This document shows, piece by piece, positions 1 to 11,458 of a DNA stretch of 64,000 nt (positions within the stretch are counted from its first letter, which is position 1; every line of letters starts with the position of its first letter). This DNA comes from Avena insularis (lineage: Eukaryota > Streptophyta > Magnoliopsida > Poales > Poaceae): NCBI GenBank assembly GCA_023614405.1, contig CM042689.1:309853132-309917131 (forward strand). The letters are read 5' to 3'. The position numbers and the translations under genes are program-made. Below the pieces are notes generated by a model. That model searched no databases. It saw only the letters and a program-made list of their open reading frames with translations, and was not told the origin of the DNA.

Positions 1-270
1 GAGCCCCTCCGTCGTGGGGAGGTAGCCTTCGGCGACCATCTCTTGGATGTCGCGGTCGGTGATGTCCGAGCCGCACCAGTCGCCCTTGTGCGAATATGGC
101 TCCTCCTCCAGTGGCTCTAGCGCCGCCAAATTTGGGTCGCCGCCGGTGGATTCGATCATCGCCGATGCGGGGATGACCAAACCCTCTGGGGGAACGACGA
201 CGGAACTCGCCGGCTTTGCCGCGGCTTCGCTCGACGCCGCCATTGATGGGGAGGTGCTGCTGCTAGCCAT
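1..270 (-). CDS. Antisense gene of the Tat element, first exon, truncated by window edge
   Basis: An open frame of 90 codons starts at the ATG at 270-268 and runs off the left edge without a stop. The product begins MASSSTSPSMAASSEA, is rich in Ala and Ser, and then turns acidic with the motif DITDRDIQEMVAEGYLP. It occupies the same place as the antisense gene of element B (between pol and 3' LTR, opposite strand), so it is the same kind of accessory gene. The motif resembles the plant family annotated as 'putative gypsy type transposon' (Pfam PF04195, from memory). Function is unknown. This copy has no visible break, unlike the one in B. Confidence 0.6.
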   Translation of the reverse strand, partial: MASSSTSPSMAASSEAAAKPASSVVVPPEGLVIPASAMIESTGGDPNLAALEPLEEEPYSHKGDWCGSDITDRDIQEMVAEGYLPTTEGL

Positions 271-872
271 GGGGTGAGGGTTGGGTGCGACTGGTGCAGA
301 TGGGAGCTAGGGTTTTTTCGAGGTTTCTCGCGGAGAGCTCGAGGAGACGCGTGGCTGGAGGAAGAAGATGACACGAGAAGAATGAGGTAAAAAGTGGAAA
401 TTTCCCCACGGTTACTATTTATCATCCTCGGCGTCAAGATTCGTGCAGCTTGATCGGACGGTTGCCGCGTAGACGACGTGTTCGCGAACGTGTGCGGAAA
501 TTTTGCCACGTCTCCAACCATCGCCACCAACGGTTCGTATCGCTCGCGCGGGAAAATCGGATATGATTGCGTTCTCTACATGTGTGAGTTACGAGGCGTC
601 GCTGACCTAAGCCTACGTCGTCCTAGCTAACATGAGTAGATGAGCCGTCACATCGAAGATTCCGATATGGACGGATTCAATCCGACTACGGAAGAGTACG
701 ATGGAAGATTCAGCATTTCTCCGGCTTACAAGTCGAAGACGGAGAAAGCCTTGCAGGGTTCTTTGGGAGGACTACAAGATGTTGCTTGACGATTTGCCGA
801 CATCCATCTAGACAGAGCATTCCACGTGAAGAGGCAAGACGGCGGAAGATCTCGGAGTTCTCCGGGGGATAC

Positions 873-1409
873 TGTTGGGGATATGCTATATGGGTATCCT
901 CATAGCATGTCTCTTATCCGGATAACCCGGGTGGCCCATAGTCGGTAGCATGGCCTATGGCCTGCTGGGCGGCCCAGTTAGATGGATCCAGAAGGGAGGC
1001 CCATGCCGGATAAAGGAAGGCTACGGTGGAGTCACCAACGTACCCGGAGCCTTGGAGTACAAGATACACAAGACTAGCAATAGACGGTGTAGGACTCTGT
1101 AACCTGTCCGGCTAGGACTTTTCCCTGTAACCCTAGGACCTGGCGACTATATAAGTCGGGCCTATGGGAGCCTTTAGGGCACGATCATAGACAACTTCAT
1201 ACAACCTCGCACAGCGAACCTATCTCTGTAACTCGGTGTATTGCCCTTATAGTGATTTATAGCAGGAGTAGGATTCCGCCACCATTGTGGGATCTGAACC
1301 TGGGTAAGCTATGTTACCTCGTACCCGTCAACCGTCGGCCTTACCCCACATCTCTAAACACGCACTGTGAGGACCCCTCCATGGCGTACTCGTCGGCAAT
1401 ACCACGACA
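873..1409 (+). repeat. 3' LTR of element A (537 bp)
   Basis: It starts TGTTGGGGATATG and ends ...CCACGACA. A TATATAAG box at 1148-1155 sits in the context GGCGACTATATAAG, which is shared with the LTR of F (59170-59177); B has TATATAAA at 40700-40707. The segment from about 1350 to the end (cacgcactgtgaggacccc and onward) is nearly identical to 59370-59421. Confidence 0.85.
1148..1155 (+). promoter_or_regulatory. TATA box of element A LTR
   Basis: TATATAAG, conserved in position and context in the three related LTRs. It is the likely core promoter for LTR transcription; activity is not shown. Confidence 0.6.
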
Positions 1410-3206
1410 GGCACCAGAAAATAGTCTTGATAACCCATAAGTATAGGGGATCGCAACAGTCTTCGCGGGTAGTATTACCCAATTTATTGATTCGACATAA
1501 GGGGAGCCAAAGAATACTTGCAAGCCTTAACAACTGAGTTGTCAGTTCAGCTGCACCTGGAAATATTTATTGCTCACAGAAGTTTATCAGTAGCAACAGT
1601 TTGTAGTAGCAACAACAAAGCATCAAAGACACAAAGTGAAACAGTAGCAATAATGTGATAGATAGCAGTAGGATTCGAGTGTGGTAGGCATAGGGATGGA
1701 TGGACGGGCGTTGCATGGACGAGTCTAAACATATAACTTCAAGATCTAGGGCATTGCAGATAAATAATAACAAGCATCCAAGTACAAAACAATCCTAGGC
1801 ATGTGCTCCAAATATAGTCATACGTGCTCGCAATGAGAACTTTCACAACATCTTCTGTCCAGCCAGCCCGTGGCAGCGGGGCCTCTAGGGAACTACTGGC
1901 AATTAAGGTGCTCCTTTTAATAGAGCACTGGAGCAAAGCATTAACACTCCGTGAACACATGTGATCCTCACACCACAGCCATCCCCTCCGGTTGTCCCAA
2001 TTATTGTCACTTTGGGGCATTTGGATCCGGACAATGATATGTGTATACAACTTGCAGATAAGATCACAAACAATACTATCATAATGATTCAATAATAAGT
2101 TCAGATCTGAGATCATGGCACTCGGGCCCTAGTGACAAGCATTAAGCACAACAAGTTGCAACAAAGTCAAATAGCACTAATAGAGATACTAAGCACTATG
2201 CCCTAAAAGATCTTATTCGATTACATGATAGAAATCATCCAATCCCTACCATCCCCAAGCCTACAGTGGGGGATTACTCACTCATGGATGAGGGAAACAT
2301 CGGTGGTTGATGGAGATGCGTTGGTGATGACGATGGCGATGATCCTCTCCAAATCCCCCCCGTGCCGGCAGGGTGCCAGAACGGAGTTTCTGGATCCGAA
2401 TTTTGGTTTCTGGTGGCGGCGGTGGAGCGGAACTCTTTCTAGAAAACTATCAAACCCCCTTCAGTTTTTAGGTCGAAAGGCAACTTATAGGCGCAGAGAG
2501 AGGCCGAGGGGGTGCCTGGGGTGGCTGCACCCCCTCCAGGCGCGGCCAGTGGTGGGCCCGCGCCTGGGGTGGGTGTGGGCCCTCAGGCCTCCTCTCTGTC
2601 TCTTCTTCTGGCTCCGTGGATATTTTGGTGAAATATAATTTTTGGCATATTTTCCAGGATTTTTCCTGATAGTTCATTTTCTGCACAAAAACAAGATACG
2701 AAGGTAATTCTACTGAAAATATCGTCAGTTCGTGTTAGTTGTATCCAAATCACACAAGTTTAGAGAAGAAACAATAGCAAAGTGTTCGAGAAAGTTGATA
2801 CGTTTTGGACGTATCACGGAACTCTTTCTGGAAAACTATCAAACCCTCCCTCGGTTTTTAGGTCGAAAGGCAACTTATAGGCGTAGAGGGAGGCCAAGGG
2901 GTGCCTGGGGTGGCTGCATCCCCCCTAGGTGCGTCCAGTGGTGGGACCGCGCCTGGCATGGGTGTGGTCCCCCTAGGCTCCTTCTCCGTCTCGTCTTCTG
3001 GCTCCGTGGATCTTCTGGTGAAATATATTTTTTGGCATATTTTCCGGGATTTTTCCTGATAGTTGATTTTCTACACAAAAACAAGACACCAAGGTAATTC
3101 TGCTGAAAACAGCGTCAGTCTGTGTTAGTTGTATCCAAATCACACAAGTTTAGAGAAGAAACAATAGCAATGTGTTCGAGAAAGTAGATACGTTTTAGAC
3201 GTATCA
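1410..3206 (-). mobile_element. Athila-like Gypsy LTR (5' LTR plus primer-site remnant), minus orientation
   Basis: Read on the minus strand, the LTR begins TGATACGTCTAAAACG (3206) and ends GGGTTATCA (1428). It is followed by AGACTATTTTCTGGTGCC, the spacer and start of a tRNA primer site (1427-1410), where element A interrupts it. The internal domain must lie beyond A, outside the window. To the right, at 3207, the sequence changes abruptly to the gag region of another Athila-like element. This LTR therefore inserted there, and GCTAT (3207-3211) is the predicted target duplication. The first 390 bp of the LTR are present twice in tandem (2428-2816 and 2817-3206). Confidence 0.65.
2428..3206. 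repeat. Tandem duplication of about 389 bp at the LTR end
   Basis: Unit 1 is 2428-2816 and unit 2 is 2817-3206. Each starts cggaactctttct and ends acgtatca, and differences are scattered through both copies (by eye about one base in ten). In the minus orientation the duplicated unit is the 5' end of U3. The divergence says the duplication is old. Confidence 0.85.
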
Positions 3207-3259
3207 GCTATGAAGTCTATTTCTTCAATAGTTGGTTCGGGAGTAGCTTTTACCTAGGT

Positions 3260-4001
3260 TTTCTTACCTTTAACGGCTAATATGAGCTCATCCAACTTAG
3301 CATTGAGTTCTTAATTTTCTTGAGGTGTAACAGAGTTCACCTTCTTCATGTTTGATCTTTCCACATGCCATTAGGCATGGTTGTCTTTCATATTGTCTAG
3401 CAGCTGCTTCACTTTGGTAATTTGCTTACCCATAAATGTTCCTCCAGCTGCAGTATCTAGCATAGACTTAGAAACAGGGTTAAGAGCATTGTAAAGTAAA
3501 TGGAGAATTAACCAATCTTCCACCCCATGGTTGGGACAGTTTCTCATGCATTCTTTCATTCTCTTCCATGCAAGCGCAAGTGGCTCACGCTCTTCCTATC
3601 TAAAACCAGTAATATTAGATCTGAGTTGCATAGTATTTGTAGGTGGAAAGAATTTTTTTCATAAATAAAGAAGTCCATTCCACCCATGATGCAATAGTAT
3701 TTCTAGGCAAAGATAGCAACCATTCTTTTGCTCTCCCTCTAAACGAGAAAGGAAATAAGCGCAACTTGACCGCATCGGGGTCAACATCTTTAATGTGCAT
3801 CATATCACATATTTCAGTGAAATTATTTAAATGCATACCTGCATCTTCAATAGCAGAGCCTCCAAATTTATTCTGTTGAACCAAACTTAAATAGTAAGGC
3901 TTAATTTCATAGTCTTCAGCAGTAATTGCTGGCTGAGTAATATGAGCACGCAAATAATCATTGTTGGGAGTTGCAAACTCCCCAAGTTTCTTTTCAGCCA
4001 T
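3260..4001 (-). pseudogene. Athila-type gag, broken
   Basis: The start ATG is at 4001-3999. The first open part (4001-3615) begins MAEKKLGEFATPNND and includes the hallmark block around YYLSLVQQNKFGGSA and the gag core around FRGRAKEWLLSLPR. The frame is then lost and resumes at 3559-3371 with NCPNHGVEDWLILHLLYNAL and GGTFMGKQIT, typical of the C-terminal half of grass Athila gag. Gag forms the virus-like particle. The break is at about 3560-3620. The remainder toward 3207 is still recognisable (an EEID-type acidic motif) but degenerate. The family assignment rests on recognised protein motifs, not a search. Confidence 0.7.
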
Positions 4002-4191
4002 ACTTCCTATGTTTTTGGATTTTCTTAAATAAGTATTAACAATGAATTAAAATACTAACTATTTTTTTGTTTTTCAAATAAAAACTAAAAGCAAACTAAC
4101 AAAATTAAAAACAAGAATTAAAACTAGCAAGGTTCCTACTAACCTCACCAGGGTAGCTATTGCTTCCCTAGCAACAACGCCAAAAAAGGGT

Positions 4192-5453
4192 TGATACCTT
4201 CAATCCGGATTACAGATGTAGTATAGCTCTTTTTCCCTAGTAGACCTAGGTTTATCAAATCCTTGAGAAGCAGAAAGAAAAGTGAGATTACTTAAACGGA
4301 CCTTCAAGAGTTTTAGAATTCTTATTGTGTTTTCACCGAAACAAGAGTTTGCGACCTTTTGTTGTTGACGATGGAGAGAGATAGGGCCTAGGGTCTTCGG
4401 TTTTCACCAATAGCTGTGCAAAACATCTGATGGGACTAATATATAATAATAAACTATCCATGTCATTGTTAGAGCAAGATAATTATATGTGGGCAGTGCA
4501 CCCATAATTGTTATCGCCTTCGCAACCGCTTATAGCAATAACCTACTAGTCTCATCCATAGAAGAAAGAGAACTAATGATATGCATCATGATGTCACCAT
4601 TAATCCCAAGTAAATTCCTCACATACAGATGTACTACCCTTTCTGTCACTAGGGTTCCTATCATGTAGATCATTCATTACTCACACTCCCTTTACCTGGA
4701 TCATTCCTCTGGGTCTTGGGTACCTGACAAGTCCTTAGATTGAGGCAAGAGAGGGTACTACAATCATCATGTGATACAAACTAATACATGATCCCATCTA
4801 TGATAAATAACATGCACAAAATCTACATGGCTAGGTTGAAGCCCTTATCACAAGGAGAATTACTCATACATAGAGATGAAATCGACAATCATAAATATTA
4901 TAATAGAGATCATAAGATTGATGGCAAATAGTCTTACAATGTCTCCAATTGGAGAAGAGATCTACTATTACAAGTGGTGGAAGATGGCTATGGTGGTGGA
5001 GAAGGGTTTAGAGGTTTAGATCTAGATCTATTCCTCCGGCGTGGTGGCTTCTGGTGGCAGGGAGAGTTGAGGTTGAAAAGAAGCGATGTTTCCCGTCGCC
5101 CGAAGCCTCTTTATATAGGGGTCCCTTTATGAATGTTGTTTTGTTTGACCTAATGAATTCGGTGCCAACTATATGGCGACAACTATACGGCGGCGGCCCA
5201 TATAGTTGGTCGTCAAGCTTGCATTAATAACTTCTCGGCTCATGGTTTCTTTGATGTGTTGGAAATCTCGTATCTTTAGCATTTATGTAGTTATTCCCAT
5301 CATCATACGTCATTATCTGCGCAGGAAAAAATAGCAAGAAAGGATTGCATACCCCTTTGATCATTAGGCATTCGTGGTAGGTTTTAGAGAGATATTTCAT
5401 CAAATATATGAACAATATCTAGTTTAAATGCGGACGTGGATGGCTATATTTCA
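4192..5453 (-). repeat. Putative 5' LTR of Athila-like element 2 (1262 bp)
   Basis: Bounded by TG...CA (TGATACC at 4192, TTTCA at 5453) and directly next to the primer site at 4165-4182. On the minus strand a TATATAA box lies at 5117-5111. It is not similar to the LTR at 1428-3206, so the two Athila-like pieces are different families. The right border is inferred from where pol of B resumes. Confidence 0.55.
5111..5117 (-). promoter_or_regulatory. TATA box in Athila-like LTR
   Basis: TATATAA on the minus strand, inside the LTR, about 340 bp from its 5' end. Likely element core promoter, by position only. Confidence 0.4.
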
Positions 5454-6060
5454 TAGCCATCATCGACTCAATGACAGGGTCAGAATTTCTCTGTTTTCTC
5501 GATGCATATTCCGGATATCACCAAATACCGATGAAAGAATCAGATCAACTAAAGACGTCTTTTGTCACACCTTTCGGAACCTTCTGCTACAAAACTATGC
5601 CCTTTGGCTTAAATAACACAGGAGCTACATATCAGCGCACCATGCAACGTTGCCTTAATGATCAAATCGGACGCAACGTCCATGTATACGTAGATGATAT
5701 AGTGGTGATGTCCAAAAAGAAGGAAACACTTATTTCCTACTTAGAGTAAACATTTGCTAACCTACAAAAATTCAACATAATGCTAAATCTGAAGAAGTGT
5801 TTCTTTGGAATTCCAGCCGGAAAATAGTTAGGTTTCATCGTGTCTAAAAGAGGCATAGAGGTGAACCGAGACAAAATCAAGGCTATACTCAACATTACCA
5901 GGCCGACTCGCCTGAAGGACGTATAATGTCTCACTGGTTGCATTGTAGCAGTGAGTCGGTTCGTCAGCCGACTCAGAGAAAGGGACGCACCTTTGTACAA
6001 ACTCTTGAAGAAAATTGACAAATGTGTCTAGACTCAGGAAGCCGACGCTTCCCTACAAAG
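5454..6060 (+). pseudogene. Gypsy reverse transcriptase fragment
   Basis: The frame opens just after the insertion point and contains CFLDAYSGYHQIPM, then TPFGTFCYKTMPFGL, then VYVDDIVVMSK, which holds the YVDD catalytic aspartates (near 5690-5700). It therefore covers the central RT motifs. The N-terminal fingers are missing because the Athila element interrupts them. An in-frame TAA at 5747-5749 ends the open stretch. The frame then continues with further stops (TAG near 5827, TAA near 5925) through the thumb region. The product cannot be active. Confidence 0.85.
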
Positions 6061-6922
6061 TTTGAAAGATTTACTTTCGAATCCACCAATCCTCGTAGCA
6101 ACAGAGCCACGGGAGCCTATGTTACTTTACATCGCAGCCACTAACAAAGTCATAAGCGTGGTAACATCAGTGGAGCGCGAGGAAGAAGGATGTGAGCATA
6201 AGGTACAACGTCCAACATACTACTTGAGTGAGGTCCTGACAGAGTCGAAGCAACAGTATCCACATTATCAAATGCTAGCCTATGGAGTATTCTTTGTTGC
6301 CAGAAAGCTAAGACACTACTTTCAAGATCATAAGATCAAAGTGGTGAGTACTGCTCCCCAGCGAGATATAATTAACAACCGCGACGCCATAAGACATGTC
6401 GCAAAGTGGGGAATAGAGCTTGCAGCTTTTGATATCGAGTACAAGCCACGAACAGCAATCAAATCCCAAATACTTGCCGATTTCGTCACTGATTAGACAG
6501 AGACGGCAGAAAATACAAGTCCTCCAAACTTGGAATTTTGGACCCTACATTTTGACGGATCAAAAGCATGAGGAGGCTCGGGGGATGGCGTGGTGTTCAA
6601 GTCACCCCAAGGATATAAGTTGTTCTATGTATTACAATATACACTTCACGGCAACCAATAATATTGCCGAGTATGAAGCACAGTTACATGGAATACGCAT
6701 GGCCAAAATATTGGCGTAACTAGACTCATGTGTTACGGAGACTCGGATTTAGTTGCTCAGCAAGTATCCGATATCTGCAATACAAACAAGCACATGGAAG
6801 CATACGAAGCTGTCGTGGATGAATTATTTAAATCGTTCGACGGTTTTGAGATTCAACACATCCCTCGAGCAGAAAATGAGGAAGCAGATACTTTATCAAG
6901 AATAGGCTCTGCGCGGAAATAA
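6061..6922 (+). pseudogene. Gypsy RNase H plus second (archaeal-type) RNase H
   Basis: 6061-6496 holds the usual Gypsy RNase H-like region, with TYYLSEVLTESKQQYPHYQ and LRHYFQDHKIKVV. After a stop at 6494-6496 a second module follows to 6922, with LHFDGSK (about 6548), NNIAEYEAQLHGI, YGDSDLVAQQV and NEEADTLSR. These are the D-E-D-D type motifs of an additional RNase H. Two RNase H domains in series are, as I recall, a mark of the Tat/Ogre branch. Stops at about 6568 and 6720 break it. Confidence 0.75.
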
Positions 6923-7289
6923 GTCCCGGATGGCGCTTTTCTAGAGCACTTAAAAGTCACCTCCATCACAGGAGTTGATGAAGACTATCCGACAAAATTT
7001 GACTCACCTTTATTAGCATTTCTGGCTGTAATTTCCAGCTAGACAAAACCCTATATGTATTTCCTGATAGACATAAAATTACCAGAAGACGAGGTTCTGG
7101 GCCAACAGATTGTTCGACGAGCAAAAGCCTATATGATAATCAATGGTGAGCTCTATAAGCGGAGTGTTTCTGGGGTTTTCTAGTGTTGTATTTCTCCATA
7201 AGAAGGAGTGGAAATCTTACGAGAAATCCACAAAGGCGAGTGTGGTCACCATGCTGCAGCCAAATCCTTAGTGGAAAAAGCTTTTAGAC

Positions 7290-7949
7290 ACGGAATATTT
7301 TAACTCACAGCTAAGGCAGATGCCAAAAAACTGGTCAAACATGTATAAGTTGCCAAAAGTACGCCTATCAAGCACACGTTCCAGCCGATCAGCTGCGAAC
7401 AATCCCTATTACATCGCCATTTGCATCTGGGGGCTTGATATGGTAGGACCGTTTCGTACAACAAAGTATGGATTTACTCACCTACTCGTGATGGTGGATA
7501 AATTTACCAAATGGATTAAGGCTAAACCCGTAACAAATTGCGATGGATCCACAGCCAGAAAGTTCATCGAGGACATAATCATCAGATTCGTATATCCGCA
7601 TAGTATTATTACTGACAATGAGAGCAACTTTTCCATGGGACAATTAGCCGAATTCTGCGAAGAACAAGGGATTCGACTCGATATTGCATCAGTCGCTCAT
7701 CCACAAGCCAATGGACAAGTCAAAAGAGCGAACGGTCTCATTTTACAAGGACTTCTACCTCGTCTCGAGGCACCACTCCGTCATGCTGTGGGGTCTTGGA
7801 CGGAAGAATTATTGTCTGTGATATGGAGCTTGCGTACAACTCCTAACAGATCAACCGGATACACTCCTTTCTTCTTGGTCTATGGTGCAGAAGCATTTAT
7901 TCCAAGTGATTTAATTCATCAGTCTCCTAGAGTCAAAGCATATATATAA
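7290..7949 (+). pseudogene. Gypsy integrase, catalytic core altered
   Basis: Core of the DDE integrase. The first Asp is in GLDMVGPF (7437-7439) and the second in IITDNESNF (7614-7616). The third acidic residue, expected in the GQVERANG-type motif, is read here as GQVKRANG: codon 7722-7724 is AAA (Lys). The spacing of 35 residues between the second Asp and this site is exactly canonical. The frame continues through TTPNRSTGYTPFFLVYGAEA and then stops at 7949. The zinc-binding N-terminal region upstream (6923-7289) is recognisable only in pieces with stops. Confidence 0.85.
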
Positions 7950-8324
7950 TAAGATGCAAAAGTTTCTTGACAAGATGATCTCGACATAGTCGAACAAGTT
8001 CACGTTGTTGCTAAGCAAAGATCTACAGCCTATCAACAGAAATTACGCAAGTATCATAGTCAAAGAGTGCAAAATCATTCTTTCAGGAAGGGCGATTTGG
8101 TTCTTCGACTCGTGCAAAAAAGAAAGCACAAACTTTCTCTGATTTGGGAAGGACCTTATATAATCAGCCGAGTTCTGCATAATGGGTCATATTATTTAAC
8201 TGATATGAGACCAATCAAGGAAAGACTGGATACTCGGAAGAGAAAGAGAGTTGACGGTAGTACAGACCCGGATGAATTAGACCGTCCATGGAACATTGCA
8301 CAGCTATGTCCCTTCTATTCTTAG
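7950..8324 (+). pseudogene. C-terminal end of Gypsy polyprotein
   Basis: The frame continues after two stops. Open part 8067-8324 includes FRKGDLVLRLVQKRKHKLS and WEGPYIISRVLHNGSYYL, the usual end of grass Gypsy pol after integrase, with a basic tail and PFYS before the stop. Confidence 0.75.
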
Positions 8325-8905
8325 TTATATTTCCTTGTAATCATATATGTACATGTTCAAAGAGAAATAAAGTATTGGTTTCCTCATATATATTATTTTT
8401 GAGAAGTTTTTTTGCCATCTTATTTCCAAAAGAGCATGTCGTTTTCAAAAATCCTAGGATGCTTGAAAGTACTTTATGCTCATGTTCATTCTGGTTATGA
8501 ATATCTATAAAAAATGTTACCTTAGGGTATAAATCTAATTTTGTGTTTATACTTTGGTTTTTTATCTAATTGCTCAAACGCGGGCATATTCCGAGTAATG
8601 AATTGTTGGTACTGGAGTCTGGCTCTGTTTCCGATTTTAAACTGGTTTAGCAATTGCGTTTCGTTGACTTGGTAGAGTTTCCGTGCTAAAGGTTGGACGG
8701 CTCATGAAAGGAACGAGGCAGAGAGCTAGATAAAACGAAAGGTGAAAAGAGTAGTGCTTAAGAAAATTTCGAGCACAAATATTAATATGTACAACAAGTG
8801 CTAAAGTATTAAAGCATCGGTTCTTACATACCAGCACATTTAAAGAAAAATATTGTTCCCATCATTACAAACCAAATGAAAAGTTCAGGATAATACATCA
8901 AATGT
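8325..8905. other. Element B spacer between pol and the antisense gene
   Basis: AT-rich region with no supported coding frame. It separates the stop of pol on the + strand from the stop of the antisense gene on the minus strand, so the two units converge here. It may hold 3' ends of both transcripts; no clear signal is assigned. Confidence 0.5.
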
Positions 8906-11458
8906 TTATGTTGCGGATTCGGGCGGTGGTGGTGGAGACCTTGGAGCGTTGGAGTCGACATTGTCGCCATCTTGCTTTGGAGACTTGGAAGCTTCTTCAT
9001 CTTCAACAAGGATATCTTCCGTTTCTTTGGGAGAAGGAGGCACAACGACTGATTGGAAGAATGGCGTCGTGTAGTTCGTTATCTCCGTGTAGAGGTCCCA
9101 ACCTTTAATAAGGTAGAGATCCCTGTGTTTACAATGCTAGTCCCTGGATCAATAGCTAGCATCCACAGTTGAGGTGTAATATCAAGAAACAAAGGTCATA
9201 ATACAACTTTATAACCAGGAATAAAATAATTCATTACATCTTACATAGATCATTTGGCTATCTCATTACAATGCAGCAGAAATAACTATATAGCATGGGG
9301 TCCTTCATCTTCAAAGTGCCACAGGCAATCATGTTGGTTGTAGACTTGTAATCCTAATCAACACACTTCACTAACATCAAACAAACATGCAACATAATAA
9401 GTTACAGCCACAAGGGTCAATACATTTGAATTGTATTGGCAAGTGATACTATGGTAGTATAGTGGTATCTATCATCTATATGCATTTGGCTAAGTGGAGC
9501 TTAGGCTTGCTTTGCTCAAAATATATTTTCCTTATCATTTGAAAACACTAAGTTTTTGTTTGTCAAAATCACCCAAGGAATCTACAAATCCAAGATTGAA
9601 GATCCTTTAACCCTTGTTCAACCACAAGTTTTTAACTTAGAAATTGGGATGAGGAGATTCTTGATAGCTTCCATGTCTTGATGCTCAAATTGTCCTTTAC
9701 CAGGGACATGGGTAAGTACTTAGGTTTTACACTCTGCAGAGGTGGTGCACTTTCCCCACAAGACTCGACATGCATCGATACAAGATCTTTCAGAAGCCTT
9801 CCCTTAGACCAGAATGGACGCGCTCCAACCAATCATACCCTACCACCAACTGTACATTTGGCTAAGTTATTGCAACCTATATGATCCAGGCAGAGCCCAT
9901 AATGCCAAGTGGTTGCACTTGAAGCTTCTCAACATTTGACATCTCAAATCTCTTTCTTCTTGGGTGGAATTCCACAAGTGTGATACACCAGGGTAGTCCA
10001 TTGAAATGGGCCCTGAGTAACCACTCAACACAAACCATTCTCACCATTCCACCCAGGTGATTCATTCACATAGTTGTTTTATTAACAAAACACGAGTCCT
10101 TGACTTAGAAATATTTCATAGCATGAATATAATCCACCCTTGTTTTCTACTAGCTATGCTAAGCATGATAGTAGTAGGAATCTTAACTTAGGAAAATTCT
10201 ACTAGGGTTTCATCTACTAGGATTTCCCATGGCATAGTTTATACTTAGAAAAAATTCCATGCAAGTCTTACACAAAACATCACTAATGCATAGTGAAAAT
10301 AATAGGACAAACGTATAAAGCACAACTTGCCTTTTTGGTAGAGAATATAAGTTCACTCTTTGATCTTGCAATAGTCACACTCTTCAAATTCCACATAATT
10401 CAATCAAGTAAGCAAATATTCAATCTACCAGTCAAGCAATCATCACATAGAATAATAAAAACAAAGCAACGCATGCAAGCATGACAAAGATTTTTTATTT
10501 GAAAAGGTGGTTTCTAATAGGTTATAAACATTTAAAAGCACCTATTGGTCATTCATAAAAGTGGCAAAACCATTGTACATCAAGTTAGTGAAAATTGTCA
10601 TTTTAAGTCATTTTGTTTTGCTAGAAATGGTTTAATCAAGGTAATAATTCCTAGTGTTTGACAAATATATTTATAAACACAAATGTTAGTGTTTTAAGGT
10701 CAAGTGTTTATTATTAAAATCATTTGCAAAAGGTTTTACTTTATAAACCATTTTTATACCAAAGCAATATTTTATGTTGTTGGAAATGCCTTTTAACAAA
10801 GTAATAATTTCATAGGGTTCATCAAATATATTTTTAAATCCTAAAACTTGGTGTTTAGGGTCAGAGAGTTTAAATCAAATCATTTTCCAAAGGTTTTACT
10901 CAAAAAGCATTTTAAAAACATAGTCAACATTTTTATTTAGCTAGAAATGCTTTAATTCAAAGGTTTGTTCTTTAACTTCACAAAATACATTTTTAAAACC
11001 ATAAGTTGGTTTCTATGGTCAGTAGGTTCAAAACAAACCATTTACAAAAGATTTTACCCTAAAAACATTTCTAGAATAAATTTTATATTCAAATTATGCC
11101 TACACAAGTTTCTGCAAAAACAACCAAGTTTCCAGAAGCAATTTACTAAACAAAGTACATGGTTGGAAAGTATTTGTTTTGCTGATTCCATTGATATAAA
11201 ATTTGCAAAATTTGGACGTGTGTATCAAAAGTTATGCAATTTTCAAATTCACACATCTAATAGAAAAGTTTCTAGTTTTAAATCAAACTCCAGGCGACGT
11301 GGAATGTTTTCATTGGATCATACCGGTTCGTGTGGATCGTGCAACGTGGGGCGTTGGATCTAAAACAGATCGAGCGGCATAGGATCAATCGTACCCCTTC
11401 AGGTTATGTTCTATCGTAGCCACGCGATCAAAATCCTACGGCCTAAATCGAATGACCA

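Larger units (their letters stand above)
1..1409 (+). mobile_element. Tat/Retand-like Gypsy LTR retrotransposon A, 3' end only
   Basis: This is the 3' portion of an element whose body lies left of the window. It holds the start of an antisense gene (270 down to 1), an untranslated stretch, a purine-rich tract just before the LTR (about 858-872) and the 3' LTR (873-1409). The LTR closely matches those at 25094-40964 (B) and 58896-59421 (F). After its terminal CA, the next bases GGCAC (1410-1414) belong to the primer site of an Athila-like element. A therefore inserted there, and GGCAC is the expected right target duplication; the left copy is outside the window. The Tat/Retand assignment is inferred from the antisense gene and from the dual RNase H seen in B. 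Confidence 0.75.
3207..5453 (-). mobile_element. Athila-like Gypsy element 2, partial, minus orientation (gag, primer site, 5' LTR)
   Basis: From right to left: a putative 5' LTR (4192-5453), a primer site at 4182-4165 reading TGGCGTTGTTGCTAGGGA on the minus strand, a leader, then an Athila-type gag from 4001 to about 3207. The remainder is interrupted by the Athila-like LTR at 1410-3206 and leaves the window. The right end, TTTCA at 5453, abuts pol of element B (5454 onward), so this element lies inside B; TAGCC (5454-5458) is the expected target duplication. The left end is not visible, so the insertion cannot be proved here. Confidence 0.6.
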
